64,000 bases of DNA from the NCBI RefSeq assembly GCF_001659605.2, contig NC_035177.2:31388136-31452135 (forward strand). Reading direction: 5' to 3'. Shown here piece by piece: positions 24,937-40,751 of the stretch (position 1 is its first letter; each line of letters starts with the position of its first letter). The DNA comes from Manihot esculenta (lineage: Eukaryota > Streptophyta > Magnoliopsida > Malpighiales > Euphorbiaceae). A program made the translations under genes and the position numbers. The notes under the pieces were generated by a model, which saw nothing but the letters and a program-made list of their open reading frames with translations, was not told the origin of the DNA and ran no database searches.

Positions 24937-26287
24937 ATGGGCAGCAGCCAAGCAGCGGTTTCATTTCTAACCAATCTCGCACGCGCCGCTTTCGGTTTGG
25001 GCGCTGCAGCCACCGCCCTCAACGCCTCGCTTTACACTGTCGATGGAGGACAACGTGCTGTGTTATTCGACAGGTTTCGTGGAGTTATCGACACCACTAT
25101 CGGTGAAGGGACACACTTTCTGATCCCATGGCTGCAGAAGCCCTATATCTTCGATATTCGTACCCGGCCCCATACTTTCTCCTCCGTCTCCGGTACTAAG
25201 GATCTCCAGATGGTCAATCTCACTCTCCGTGTGCTCTCGCGTCCTGATGTAATAATCCTCTCTCTGTAAATCTTGTTTGGTATACGCAAGGGGTACATTT
25301 ATTATATTTTACTCATTATTCGATTTTTGAATTTATGGGCCTTTTGCTACATGTATTTTTTTTAAGAGAAATTCTGTTGTTTTCTTTGTATTTGACATGC
25401 ATTTTGATAGTAATGCTCATTTCTTTGGCTCTCAGGTGGATTTCTTACTCTTTTTTCCCCGGATTTATTTGTTTTGGGATTAATTTTTAGCGACAAAGAG
25501 AAAATGAATTTAGTCTGTGCCTATTATTTAGTTAGATTATTCCACTTTATGAACTGGGAGGTATATGATTATGGAAACTGAGGGTGAATGTGCCCATCAT
25601 AGATGAATGCAACTGCTGTTATCTGTTATGTTCCCGTAATTTTATATTATCGTCTTCATCTAGATTATTTATTGAATTACAAATTTTAGGCCATGAATAT
25701 TTATAGAGATTTATCAGTTTGGGAACAATTGTCTTACAAAATTTTGACTTTTGAGCAAGGTATCACAATTGCCATATATCTTTCAACACCTTGGTCTTGA
25801 GTATGACGAGAAGGTGCTTCCCTCAATTGGCAATGAGGTTTTGAAGGCTGTGGTTGCACAGTTCAATGCTGATCAGCTCCTCACTGAACGTCCCCACGTG
25901 TCAGCTTTGGTTCGGGAATCCCTTATCAGGCGTGCAAGGGACTTCAACATTGTGCTAGATGATGTGGCAATCACCCACCTGTCTTATGGGGTGGAGTTCT
26001 CTAGGGCTGTGGAGCAGAAACAGGTGGCACAGCAGGAAGCAGAGAGGTCCAAGTTTGTCGTCATGAAGGCTGACCAGGAGAGGAGAGCTGCAATTATCAG
26101 GGCAGAAGGTGAGAGTGAAGCTGCCCATCTGATCTCAGATGCAACTTCAAAGGCTGGTATGGGATTAATTGAACTGAGGAGGATCGAGGCATCAAGAGAG
26201 ATTGCTGCAACTCTGGCGAAGTCACCCAATGTAGCATACCTTCCTGGTGGAAACAACATGCTTATGGCACTTAATGCAAATCGTTGA
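24937..26287 (+). CDS. PHB3: Prohibitin (plant type I, PHB3/PHB4-like)
   Basis: Inner mitochondrial membrane scaffold; prohibitins form ring assemblies that support mitochondrial structure and respiratory complexes. Exons 24937-25248 and 25760-26287 join in phase 0 (SRPD / VSQLPYIF) for 279 residues, the usual size. The start at 24937 gives [20 protein letters not shown], a hydrophobic N-terminal anchor. The SPFH/band-7 domain follows: [55 protein letters not shown] and the Ala/Glu-rich coiled coil [19 protein letters not shown]. It ends [20 protein letters not shown]. The sequence favours the PHB3/PHB4 group; paralogues cannot be separated without a tree. A probable intron begins four bases after the stop codon. 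Confidence 0.95.
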
Positions 26288-26291
26288 ATAG

Positions 26292-28740
26292 GTAATCTCC
26301 GTGTCATGTATTTCAGTATTTGGGTGCTTGAATTTGCTTGCAGGAGCTGGATAGTAGGTTGTTGTTTGCTTTAAATGTTTATTATTGCTACTCTATTTAT
26401 GCATTGAAAATGGAATAGAAATGACTCTCTTTGATGAGTATGGATTACAATTACAATTGCATCTAATTCTAAAGGAACATTTTCAGGTCCTTTTGCATTG
26501 TTTGTGTGAAATTGTAGCACTTAGTTCATTTAGTCTGTGATTAGTACATTTTACATTTTAACCGCTCTTTTTTTGTTAGATCTTGAACATTCAGAAATTG
26601 ATAAATTAAAACTATCTGGCTGCATAAGCTTGCTCCTATATTTTACTCTTTGAAACATTAGAAATTTGCTATTTTGCATTGGCAATTTGGTGTAATTGTT
26701 TAGAGCCTCAGATTATAGACTTAGTTTCTAGATTTTGTAGAGCTTTCTTGCTTGCTTGCAGCATACCACTTCATCAATCAACTTGTGGATCTTATTATGT
26801 GGAATCTACCTAATTTAGCTTTTTAACAAATTTCGACTATGGATAGGTTATTTTAGACCCGTTAAAAAATGTTGGAAAATTTGGCCTTCTGACTTAGATC
26901 AGCATCTTAGCAACGCAAGCATCAAACCTATAACAAATTAACAATTCTTTCCTGAATGGGATGATAAATTCAGTTACGACTTATAAGTTGACCTATTAAA
27001 TAAAAGAAGCTGCATTGGCAATCATGAATTCCACCCATTGCTTGATCAATGGATATTATTGAAAAGTGATAAGGTAAGTTTTAGACAATGAATATCTCAA
27101 GTTCCTGTCCTGGAAGATGCTGTGTTGAGACATTGAATTTTCAGGCTGATCGCTTTATTGCTATTTACAAATCATTTATTTTGTTACAAAACATCATTTC
27201 CTTAGTGAGACAGGTTGCAAAGGATTGAAGCATCCCAGTATTCAGTTAAATAGGTTCATTTTTTCAAAAATATTATGGTCTCTGTATTTTTTCTTTTTGA
27301 TTAATTCATTATAGTTGGAGCATTTGCATGAAGTCCTATTTGAATTGCTCTATTTGCATCATTCATTCGTTTAATACATTTGTATGTATTTTTTTGTTCA
27401 TTTGTAACGAAGTCATTTGCTTAGTGTATAATAAAGCTGCATTTAAGTCAAATCTGATATCACTAGGGCTTTGAACAAGTTTATAGTTCCAATTTATCAT
27501 TTATGTGCAGTTACTTTTTAAGTTGACAAGGACCTGGTTGGTGTTATGATACATTGCTGATTTCTTCTTGCATCCAAGAGATTTTACTTGCACATTTGAC
27601 TTGTCCTGAATTTTGTTTGAATAATATAAGGTGAAATCAAGAATGAAAGGTTATGTAGAGGCTTCTTCAAAAGGAAAAAACGTGGGATTTTTAGAGGATA
27701 GCTCTCTGAGCCTTTCTTTTTTTTTTTTTCTTGCATTAATATAGATAAACTACAATTTAGTCTCTATAGTAAATTTGATATATTAGTCCTTGTTTTAAAA
27801 GGCAGATTAGTCCTTATAATTTAAGAAACCAACAAATCAGTGCTTCTAATGAAAAAATGCAGCCAGAATTCCTTTACCTTGTGTTTGGGTAGTAGAATTT
27901 GAAGTATGAGATTTGAATTTGATAAAACTATATGTTTGGTTTAATTGATTAGAATGATGAATATATACTATAACTTATAAATATGGAGAACTTAACAAAA
28001 GTGTTATTTCAAATCCATTTTAAAAAGCTCTTAATAAATAAAATAATGCAACTTGGAATCCATGATTTGTTACTAATGTATACTAAAACTAAGATTAAAT
28101 CCTCAATTTCAAATCTCAGCATACAAACATAATTTCTTTTTTCACGATTTAGGCCCTATTTCATATATTCTAACAATTTAGTCTATGTAATTTAAATACA
28201 TACGGCAAGTTAGTCTTTGAATAGATAATACAATAATGGTGATTTAACTGTATTTTTTATGATTGGGACTAATTTATTAGTTTTTAGAAGTAGGCTTTTG
28301 AATGTATAGTAACTAATTTGAACTAAATTTTAGTTTACTGTAAAAGTTATTGCATTGTGCCCTTTTTCACGACAGATAAGTGCTTCACTGTTACCATACT
28401 CGCCATTCTACCTAATCTGAAGTCAGTCAACTCCTACTTGTATCTTTTTTTAGTATTTGGGTGCTGCTTCTTGATTTCAATTTTTTTTGTTCTTTCCTTG
28501 CAGAGAGTATTTGGGGTTTGCGACGGCAATAACCAGATTGTGAATTGCTGAAGTAGCATTTGCTTTGTTCTAGAAATTTTTTGAGATTACAGATCAGAAG
28601 TTTAGCATTTAGAAAGTTGTTGATTTTTATGTTTAAAGGCAAACAGAAGACTTTGTTTTATTCTAAAGCTAAGTTGTACCCTGTTATAACTGTGGAAGAT
28701 GGATTTCAATAACTTGTGTTGAATATACTGAATGAATCTT
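26292..28740 (+). other. Probable 3' UTR intron and terminal exon of the prohibitin gene
   Basis: After the stop (26285-26287) the sequence reads ATAG then GTAATC, a plausible donor. A polypyrimidine stretch and acceptor TTCCTTGCAG ends at 28503. The proposed 2212-bp intron would be followed by an untranslated exon from 28504 to about 28740. The junction is only four bases after the stop, so it should not trigger nonsense-mediated decay. The proposal rests on splice signals only; an unspliced 3' UTR ending near 26400-26500 is the alternative. Confidence 0.5.
27745..28345. repeat. MITE-like composite repeat
   Basis: The outer parts carry TTTAGTC / TTAGTCC phrases in inverted orientation (AATTTAGTCTC near 27757 against AAATTTTAGTT near 28328). 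Between them, 27885-28140 starts TTGTGTTTGGG and ends CATACAAACATAA, with GAGATTTGAA near one end and its complement near the other. This suggests one small inverted-repeat element inside another. Arms are imperfect and ends are not sharply defined. Confidence 0.4.
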
Positions 28741-28789
28741 TGACGTTCCAATTCATTCATGAATCAGTCACACATATCAGTAATACATC

Positions 28790-28953
28790 AAGACATCTGA
28801 TGATCAGAGTTCATTTGATGATTACTAACTCTCAGCCTAATGAAAATTTTCCTCATTACAGGTTGCGCGAGTGATATTACATCCTGTATAATATGGGTAT
28901 AAGACATCTGATGATCAGAATTCATTTGATGATTACCAACTCTCAGCCTAATT
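28790..28953. repeat. Direct repeat, two copies of about 53 bp
   Basis: 28790-28842 and 28901-28953 both start AAGACATCTGATGATCAGA and end CTCAGCCTAAT. They differ at about two positions and are spaced 111 bp apart. They lie just downstream of the proposed prohibitin 3' exon. Confidence 0.8.
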
Positions 28954-30319
28954 AAAATTAGGCATTAGCCTATTGAATCTCAAATTTTAATCGAGTTTGT
29001 GAATGACACGTGATTAATTTGTTTGCAATAGTTGATCTGGAGCTGTAGGAGATTTGTACGTTGTTCCATTCTGCTCTGAAAAATTGACTGTCGAGGGCAA
29101 ATTTTTCCCATCTTTTCTTTTGGCGGAGTCCTTGTTATGAAGGAAATGTCTTGAGAGAAGCATCAATCGTTTCTTGTATTTTAAGTATCATCTTATCATC
29201 TCATGAAATCATAGGGATCTTTTAAATACCTCATAATGTTTGTTATTTTTTTTAGTTATTTTAAAATTATAATTCATTTTCTTTTTTACACTATAAAAAT
29301 ATATAGAATAATTATTATAATCTTATTTAATTTTATTTTATTTTCAAAAAAAATTTAAAATATCACTTAACATTTAATATTTTTTTGTTATATAATTTTT
29401 GCCCATTTTTTTCTTTTTTTAATTATTTTAAAATTTTTATTTATTTTATTGTTTTTACACTATAATATATAAATTGATGGTTATAATTTTACTTTATTTT
29501 ATTTTATTTTTAATAAATTTTAAAAAATATTTTTTAATATTTAATAAAATTTAATATTGTTAAAATAGATATAATTAGAAAGTTAATAAAAAAATTTATG
29601 TGAAAAAGTTAAAGAAAAAATTAAAATTTAATGTTTTTATGATAAATATAAAGAAAAAATTAATAAAAATATTATAAAATTATGAAATAGAGAGAAATTC
29701 ATTTAAAAGGGATTAACATACTTACAATTACACTATTTAATATCAATAAGCTCGATAGCTTTGGACTTGTAAATTTGACTTAAATTTAATCATTGAATCA
29801 ACTTACAAATTAAGCTTGAATTTAATCCATAAACACATTTATGAGCTCAACCAAAATGAATATTAACAAGTTCGAGTTATAACTTGGTGTGCTCAAGCAT
29901 CGGTTAGCTCCTAAGCAACTTATTACTTCCTTCCTATACTAGCATGGAACGGTCAAGGCACAAATGAAATAGTACATGGGAACATTTAACATTTCCATCC
30001 AAACCACAATATAAATCCTTCACACTCAGAAAGGAAAAGCTATTTTAATTAATAAAAAGACAAGACGAAAATAAATAAATTGAGATAATTGTATTAACTT
30101 TCCAATTCCAAATAACGGATACAAGGCAAGGGGAAATGCAAACCCCAGCGGAAAGTTAAAATCAAACCACATGATATTAAAAAAGCTAAGTCCCAAAAAT
30201 TAAAAGGTTCCTCGGCTCAATTATTCCCAAAACACCTTTTCTGGGTTCATTGTAAACTGCATCCTAAGCCGGAAAGGAGTAGGTCCCACATCAAGTGATT
30301 ACTCCTAACTATGAGCTGC
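28954..30319. other. Spacer and probable GAPC 3' UTR
   Basis: 29200-29700 is extremely AT-rich low-complexity DNA. 29740-29900 contains GAGCTC / AAGCTTG phrases similar to the repeat in G6PDH intron 11. About 30020-30319 has ordinary composition and is most likely the 3' UTR of the GAPC gene on the minus strand. Confidence 0.55.
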
Positions 30320-33042
<2,723 letters not shown>

Positions 33043-33120
33043 TGTTTGTAGCAGAGATCTGAGGCTGAAAAGAGAAATGGAAGTGGAGTGGTGGTATTGC
33101 AGAGAGTGGTTATTGTTGGG

Positions 33121-33130
33121 TTTATATATA
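33121..33130 (-). promoter_or_regulatory. Probable TATA box of GAPC
   Basis: TATATATAAA on the minus strand, about 80 bases before the GAPC start codon. The spacing fits a short 5' UTR of about 50 bases. Confidence 0.6.
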
Positions 33131-34684
33131 GATACCTGGAGGAAGCAGGCGAAGAGGGAGACAGTGACCGGTGAGCGGAGTTATCCAAGTTTGGGGACCA
33201 TAAGACAGTGACCGTTGATCTCGAGAGAAGTGGTTGGATCACATGATCCTCTCGTCGGTTCACGGGATCATCGGTTTAGAATCGGTAAAAGTATGATTTG
33301 AATTTACATTTTCTTTTTTTAGATAGTATTGTATTCAATGACAATAACTTTAAAAAAAAATTCAACCTAAATTTTGAAAAAATCAAATAAATCAAATCTA
33401 ATTTAAGTTTATTTTTAAAATTCGAAAGATATATAGATAATATTTAAAATCACGTTAGTTTAAGCAAAATCAAATATAGATGATATGTGATTCAAATTTA
33501 AGAGTTCATATTCTTCTGAATTTATCTGTTCCTATTTATTTTTATGATAATTAGTGTCTATCAAAATAATATAATGCATAGAAATATTATGATTATTTTT
33601 TAACATTATTATTTTACGTTAGTAAAATAGTATACAATCAAACTGAATATTTAATTTTAATTTTTAAGTGATATGATAAAAATAAAATTGAATTACAATT
33701 GATCAATTGAAAAAAAATAAAGTGATTGGTGAAATCTTGATAAAAAATTGAGATTTATAATGTTCATCTGATTAAATTTTTTTTAAATAATTTTATTTTT
33801 GAGTGTCAGATTATAATTTATTTTAAATGAGTAGTGTGATATATTATGCATAACTCAAATTAAAATTGAATTTAATAGCCAAAAATTAGAAAACAAGGGA
33901 ATTTAATAGTCAATAAAAAATATTTTTTAATTAAAAGAATTTTTAATTTATTAAAAAGAATAAAGTGTAGTCTTATTAAGACTATTAAATTTTTTATACA
34001 TAATTTATTAACATTCTTTCATTTTAATATTACAATTAAACAATAAGACATTATTATTTTTCTTAAAAATATTTTTATTACAAATAAACAATAAAAAATT
34101 ATTATTTTTTTAAAAAATATTTTCATCTAAAATTTTTACAATTATATTCAAACAACTCTCTTAAAAAATTCAATAAATAAAACCTCAAAAAGCAAACCTC
34201 CTTACGAAATTTTATAAAATCATGCCTCCTTTGGAGTTTTTTTGAATTATAAGGAGTCAATTTCTTTCAATTCTGGTGCTCTAAAATCTGTAATGTTTTT
34301 ATATTAACAACTAAATCGTTTTTGAATCATCATTTTCAGTTTAGGTCACCAAAACTATCGATATTATGCTCAGCAATTTTGCATGATTCTATTCAGAGTT
34401 CAGAATAACAAAACAGCCTTCAAGGGATCATATTCAAATTTCCTCTTAATGAACCAAATACTTGATAAATCCTTCAACTCCACGCTTATTTCACTAATTT
34501 ATTCTGCTGGATACTTATTATACAAACTACAACAGATTTTGTTGTCCGGGTGGCAGTAGATCAAGCTTAATTAGATGAAATTCTCTCAACAAACTAACTA
34601 CAAGCAGAAGGCTCTGTTTGTTGAAAACCCTGACCTGGATGACAACTAGATAAAGGATTATCCATAGCTGACCACTCTGCATTT
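33131..34684. other. Spacer between GAPC and G6PDH
   Basis: Holds the GAPC promoter at its left end and the probable G6PDH 3' UTR at its right end (about 34400-34684). Between them is AT-rich DNA with no gene. Confidence 0.6.
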
Positions 34685-37600
34685 CTATAGCGTGGGAGGA
34701 ATCCAGATATATCCATGCGTTTGAACATAACCAGCTTTTGCCAGAAGTTCATCTGCTTGTGCAGGACCTCGGCTGCCTGGTTCATATGGGATCGGCTTCA
34801 TTTCACCACTGTCAATCCTATGCAGAAGTGGTGTAAAGATCTCCCATGCAGCCTGACGATTGAAATGGTACAACCATCAAACTTTGAACTACATCATTTC
34901 AGTCAAATAATATAGTCTTGTTGATATAACTTTACCTTCAACTCATCTCTGCGAACAAAATGCTGCTGATCACCTCTTATTCTGCAAAATCAAATTCCAT
35001 TCTCATTATTAGTGTTGTATAATTGCACTACAACCGTACAACTATAATCTTTATCTTCGTGTTTTAGCATATAACAGCCCTTCTATGTTACATTGAAATT
35101 CAAGGCATCTTTATGGTCGCACAATAAAAGCAACATTAGTTAGGAAGCATACGTGTCAAGGATCAAGCGTTCATAAGCCTCTGGAATGGTAACCCCTTGA
35201 TATCGTTGCCTGTATGATAAGTCCAGTTCACTTTGAGCAGTTGCCATCTCTAGTCCAGGCTGCTTGACCTGCATGAAAAGTTGGAGAATAAATACAAAGA
35301 TTGATCAATTTTGTCTAGTTATCCTCTTCATAGTAAAAATTCCATCAAAATTAATTTATCTTATATAGGGTGGGACACATTGTTAGTTTTCTTGAAAGAA
35401 TGGATGATGTTGTGTTTCAAGAAACACAATCATTTATTTGATTTTTAATCCACATCTGGTAGCGAGTAAATGACAACAGTATAAGAATAGGCACAGTGAT
35501 GAATGCGAGTGAGACCCAGTTGTGGCAACCTAATACTTGAGACTTTAATTTTCTGTTACAGCTCAAATTTAGGAACATATAGTAGGACAAGTTTCTAGAA
35601 CCATCCCATAGAACATCTACCGCTCAAGCATTCCAGAGACAAAACAAACATGTAGTTCTGGATTTAAAAAAAAGAAAGAAGCATAGCATAAAATGCCACT
35701 CACACATACCGTAAGTTTCATGTAGATAGCTTCTGAGGGTTGCAGGCGTATTACAATCTCATTTCTTCCTTGCTTTTTGCCTAAATCATAAGACACAAGC
35801 CAAGCAATTAAAGAACAAGGAATACAATATAGCCAAAAACACATGCAAGTCTTTGTAAAGAACACCAAAGCAGCGATATTCGGTCATCCATGTAAAAGAG
35901 TTTGAGATAAACACTGATTATAATGCATCAAGTTTGGTTTGTTTAGTAAACAAACTAATTTGAGCCGAGCTTTTATTGAGTCTAATCTCGAATAGTTCAC
36001 GAACAATTTAACTTACAATTATAGAAAGTTTTAGTTTAAAATTAATAAGTTTAAAACTAAAATTACTAAGAGTGTAATCAAAGTATACAGAACTGAATTT
36101 TAGAAAATTTAGATTTGGATCATGAAAATATATCTAAGCTTTGAGCTCAATTCTCTTATTACATTGAACTCAATATCAACATGCTTAATGAGCCTATTTA
36201 CGAGCTAGTTCACAAGTCTGCTCATAAACTTGAAAACAAGTTGAGCTCACGAGTTTTAACAAGCTGAATACTATAGAGCTCAAATTTGGCTAGTTTACTA
36301 AATAAATCTAAAAATTAAGTCCAAACTTGACTCAATTAGAAGTTGAGTTGAGTTTAGTCAAGTTTTTATCGAGCCAAACCTCAAATAGTTCACGAATATC
36401 GTGATTCATTTACACCCCTATTTTCGATATTCAGATTAAATTGTTGCTTGCTACAACCAAATATCACATGAGAAGCCTAGTAATGTAGAATTCTAAAATT
36501 CTAGTGTCTTACACTTGAATATATCACCAGGAGCATCCTTAAATTGAACTCGTATCTCTGCCTTTCTCGAGCTTAAGGCTTTTCCTGCCTTTAGAATAAA
36601 AGGAACGCCTGAAAGCAAACCGTACAGTTAGTAACTAGAGCAAATTGAAATCAGGATTTTGCTTTGATCAATCTGATATGCAACAAGTACATATAACAAG
36701 GTAAATATTACCTTCCCATCTTTCATTATGTATGTGCAGAATAACAGTCGCAAATGTTGGGGTATTTGAATTGTTAGGGACTGTTGGATCATCCCTATAG
36801 CCTTCATACTGTCCAAGCACAACATCTTCATCTTTGATTGGAAGTACTGATTGAAGAACCTGAATTTCACCAAGAAATTAGAATTGGCATTAAATGGATA
36901 TATTTAGGACCTATTAGCATCAAACTCTGAAGGTAGATGAAGTATCTTCAAAAGAGTTTAATATTCAAAGTCTTTGGAAAATCCATACAGTTAAATCCAC
37001 AAAAGTTCTTGTAATCCCTAATGGAACCAACCTCTTGGTCAGGATCCACTAGTACTGGATGGGATCTCAGGCCACCATATTGAAAGATGTAAAATATAAG
37101 GCTGCTGATACTTTCAGTTAGACAAGGGAAATAATACACACCTTCACTTTCTCATCTCGGATGTGCTCCGGTTTTAGAGAGACTGGTCTCTCCATGGCAA
37201 CTAGGCAAAGAACCTGAAGTCCATTTAGAAAAGTATCAAATCAATTAGGCAAAAGAGAGTTTCTCTGTTTTTCATTATCTTCTTCTTCCCTTTTTTGGCT
37301 CTTGCATGACACAGTTGGAAAAAGGAATTATAGCATACTGGGATATTGTCCAACAGAAGACTTGGTCTCAAGTTTTTATGAGTTATCTACCCAAGAAAAT
37401 CCAAGCACACAGTTTAGTTGTTTTCCATAACGCAAAAAATTGTATGATGTTCTGATATCCATACACTCCAAAAAAAAAAGGTTTCTCCTATATTCATTAT
37501 GACTCACACATTCAAATAAAGCATTACTAAGTTATATTTCAGTTTAATATTATGGGCTATGGCCCTCACCTGCAATAGGTGGTTTTGAATAATATCACGG

Positions 37601-40600
37601 ATAATTCTGCAGGGAAAAAAGAAAAAGGTAATTAATCATGTCAACTTCTCAAATTTCTAAATATACAAGGTAAAAAGATCAACGACATATGTATCCAGAA
37701 AAAAGTCAAACAATATAAATTATTTTTTCAAAAATAAAGCAAATATATGACAGTAAATTAAGTTGCAAATGTATAATCTCCATATTTGTTGTGAATATAT
37801 AGATTTAAGTTACATTCTGAAATATTTAAAAATGGGCCTCAACAATGCAAATCTAAATATAACATTAAAGTAAACAACCATGCTTAGGAGAATCCACAAT
37901 TCTTTGCTAAGAGATAATCTGGGAAGCAATCATTAATAGAGCATACCCATATTCATCAAAATAACCACCACGTCCTTCAGTTCCAAAATCCTCCCGGAAC
38001 ACAATCTGCCACAAATATGATCCAAGAAAGATGGCAGATTAAGATTTATGAAAATGTTATTGCTATAATAATCACAGATACACTAACAAATAAGACTCCC
38101 ATTCAAGTGCAGATACAATCATCGACAATTATAAATTGATAGCTATGAAGCATGAACCAAATCCTAATATTATCAGCATCAATATGTCTATATATATTTA
38201 TTTGGTACACGCAGAATAATTGTACTGCCTTTTTGAACAAGTTTAGAACAAACTGACTAGATGAAAGATTCTCACTTGAACGTTGTCGATGTTGTCACGA
38301 TTCCAAAGAGGTAGAAAGAGACGATTTGCAAAACGAACTACCAACTAAAAAATTCAAGCAACAAAGAGATAAATCAGTGTTTGAAACCAAGATGATCAAA
38401 GATAAAGAATTTATTTGCACATCTTACCATATTCTGCACCAATTCTTTTCCCAAATAGTGGTCAATGCGGTAGATTTGTGGTTCCTTGAACAACTCTCCA
38501 ATCTGAGCACTAAGTCGTTCTGAAGATTCCAAATCCTTGCCAAAGGGCTTTTCAACTACAATCCTAGTCCAGCCACCGAGATCAGCTGGAAAGAATCACA
38601 AGCAAGACACTCATAAAGCTCAAGATTAGATGTTCTGGAGTTTCAGGGACCATAAGATGCATGCATACAACTCTGGTGATTAAATTTAAATTGTTTGACC
38701 ATGACCTCCATCTTAAGAGAAACATGGTTTTCATTGCAAACCTGTAATATGTGACCATGCTATGCTTATCATGGAAGACCAAAACAATAAAAGAGAATCA
38801 TAGATAACATAGCGAAGAAATTCAAAGGCATCATCATTATATTTGCTAATGCCCAGTCAAATATCCGTCATCTAATAATTACCATCTCTGTCATATATAT
38901 CTAAATATCATGTAAAGAGAAGTTCCTGAATGTTGTTCTCCTCGTAGTTCTCATATTTAACTATAATAGAAAAATATCAAGTAGCTGTACAAGTCAATAC
39001 ATTTTTACAGTCTTATTTGTTGATATCTGGCATTACCCCGAATTCCAGGAAATAATTTCCAACTGAATTTTGCTATTTTAACCAAACAAGACAATAATTA
39101 TCCTAGAAAATATTTTAGTATACATATATATATTACCCTTAAGGGTGATTTAGGAATTGAGTAAATAAATTTCAATTCTGAAATTAAACCAAATAGAAAT
39201 TATATGGAATTCAATTGAATTCTGTAGTTTAAGTTCTATCAAACCAAATAGTGAAATTCATTTGAAATGAATTATATCTGGAATTCAATTGAATTCCACA
39301 TGATTCTAAACATAGAATTGAACTAAACACTATGTAAATCAGCAAAACTTACATTTATTCATGCAACATTTTTTTATCATCTTGCAGACAGTTGGATATA
39401 CTGATGGTGGAAGTGCAAAATAAAATAGTCTACGAGATGATCCTTCTGCACTATTTTTGGCTAACTCATGCTCTGAAATTTCCTTATCCAACTGCTGAAA
39501 TCCCTTCTCAGTATCATAAGAACCGCTTACATATTTGATCTACAAGTTTGCAAAAGCATCAGGACATTACCAATGAAGACAGACATGCAGAAAAATACAA
39601 GAAGAAAACAATGTAGAAGAAGACTGAACGAACCAACTGTAAGAACTTAGATACATCTTCTGAGTGATCAGGTGAAGCATCTTTGCAAAGATATCTGCAA
39701 TTATTTATCAACGCAAATTAAATCCTATCGTTTGAAATAGTCGTCTATATTTGAAAATTGACATTTCAAAAACACAACTGAAGAGAGCTGATAAAAGGAT
39801 TGAGTTACATGGACGTTTATAAGGAAAATATTATACTACTGAAAATGACAGATGATCAAACATAATGTCACAAAGTAACAAATAACTTAAAAACAGCAAG
39901 CAGCTGTCATTAAGTACAGCTTTCTTCTTCCTTTTACGGCCACCTGCTTGTTAGGTGCAGGGAGAAAGACAAACTGAAAACAAGGAATCATCAATAAGAG
40001 CTTTTTTTTCTTTCCTTGGCCATTACGTATGATATTGTTAAAAAGCAAACTAATCACTCAAACAATGTTAAGTTCCATTTCGTCCGAGTATCAAACAAAA
40101 ATCTTGACATTGTGTTGGGCATTTTATCGCCCATTTAGCAACATTGTAGTATTTGTATCAACTAGTCCATTTTGTCAACATGCAAATGGGAAGAAAGACA
40201 CATGAACGAATGAAATGGCAAGAAATCTCACCCACAAATACGCTTTCTAAGCTCCTCATCTGAAATCTTAGTCCTTGCATATCCAAAAATGTGGACTTCA
40301 TTCGATTGCAGAAATCCCTGCAAACTCAATCTTAAGCTAATCATTATCCCAAAAAAAAGGGCACATCTCCAGATAAATAGAAGAATCATGTTCGTCAAGT
40401 AGACCGTCTTCAACATCAATTAGCGAAGACAATTGAATAGTAGAATAAGAATAGCATTACATTTCCAAATCCAAACGAAGAAAAACACCCTAGAAGAGAA
40501 CCCTAATTCTTGTCACAAAACTACACCTGCCGGTAAAGATTGAAGAGAGCAGGAAAAGTTTTCTTCTTGGCAAGATCACCAGAGGCACCAAGCACAATAA

Positions 40601-40697
40601 TTGAGAGGCATCCAGTTTCAGGGACGTTCTCGTATCCTTTAGAAAATGAATCGCTTCCACAACTAGATTTCTTCATTAGCCACTGACCGGAAGCCAT
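34685..40697 (-). CDS. G6PD: Cytosolic glucose-6-phosphate 1-dehydrogenase
   Basis: First step of the oxidative pentose phosphate pathway: glucose 6-phosphate plus NADP to 6-phosphogluconolactone plus NADPH. Fifteen minus-strand exons: 40527-40697, 40232-40317, 39634-39694, 39353-39539, 38428-38585, 38276-38344, 37947-38005, 37570-37606, 37142-37213, 36712-36859, 36513-36608, 35710-35780, 35153-35268, 34936-34981, 34685-34852. The phases agree throughout and give 514 residues, the length of plant cytosolic isoforms. The NADP fold motif [10 protein letters not shown] is at about 37-46, EKPFG at 180-184 and the active-site RIDHYLGKE at 208-216. The C-terminus is [10 protein letters not shown]. 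There is no transit peptide. This is the plant G6PD5/6 type. Introns 4 and 11 carry repeats. Donors of exons 3 (GTTCGT) and 14 (GTAAAG) are weak but needed by the frame. Confidence 0.97.
35925..36425 (-). repeat. AGCTC-rich dispersed repeat in G6PDH intron 11
   Basis: Read on the minus strand it starts TAGGGGTGTAAATGAATCAC and contains repeated GTTTGGCTCGA, GAGCTC and CGTGAACTATTTGAG phrases. The opening TAGGGGTGTAAA resembles ends of hAT-like non-autonomous elements. No clear inverted end is seen on the other side. Similar phrases occur at 29740-29900. Confidence 0.45.
39150..39345. repeat. Palindrome-rich AT repeat in G6PDH intron 4
   Basis: GGAATTCAATTGAATTC occurs twice (about 39209 and 39283). 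It is surrounded by inverted phrases such as TGAAATTCATTTGAAATGAA and by ACCAAATAG occurring twice. It looks like a decayed MITE, but the ends are not definable. Confidence 0.45.
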
Positions 40698-40745
40698 TTT
40701 CTACTTCTTTACACAGTCTTCCAAACAAGAATTGGCTTCCTCAAA

Positions 40746-40751
40746 TATATA
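40746..40751 (-). promoter_or_regulatory. Possible TATA box of G6PDH
   Basis: TATATA on the minus strand, about 50 bases before the start codon. The 5' UTR would be only about 20 bases, so the true promoter may lie further upstream. Confidence 0.3.
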
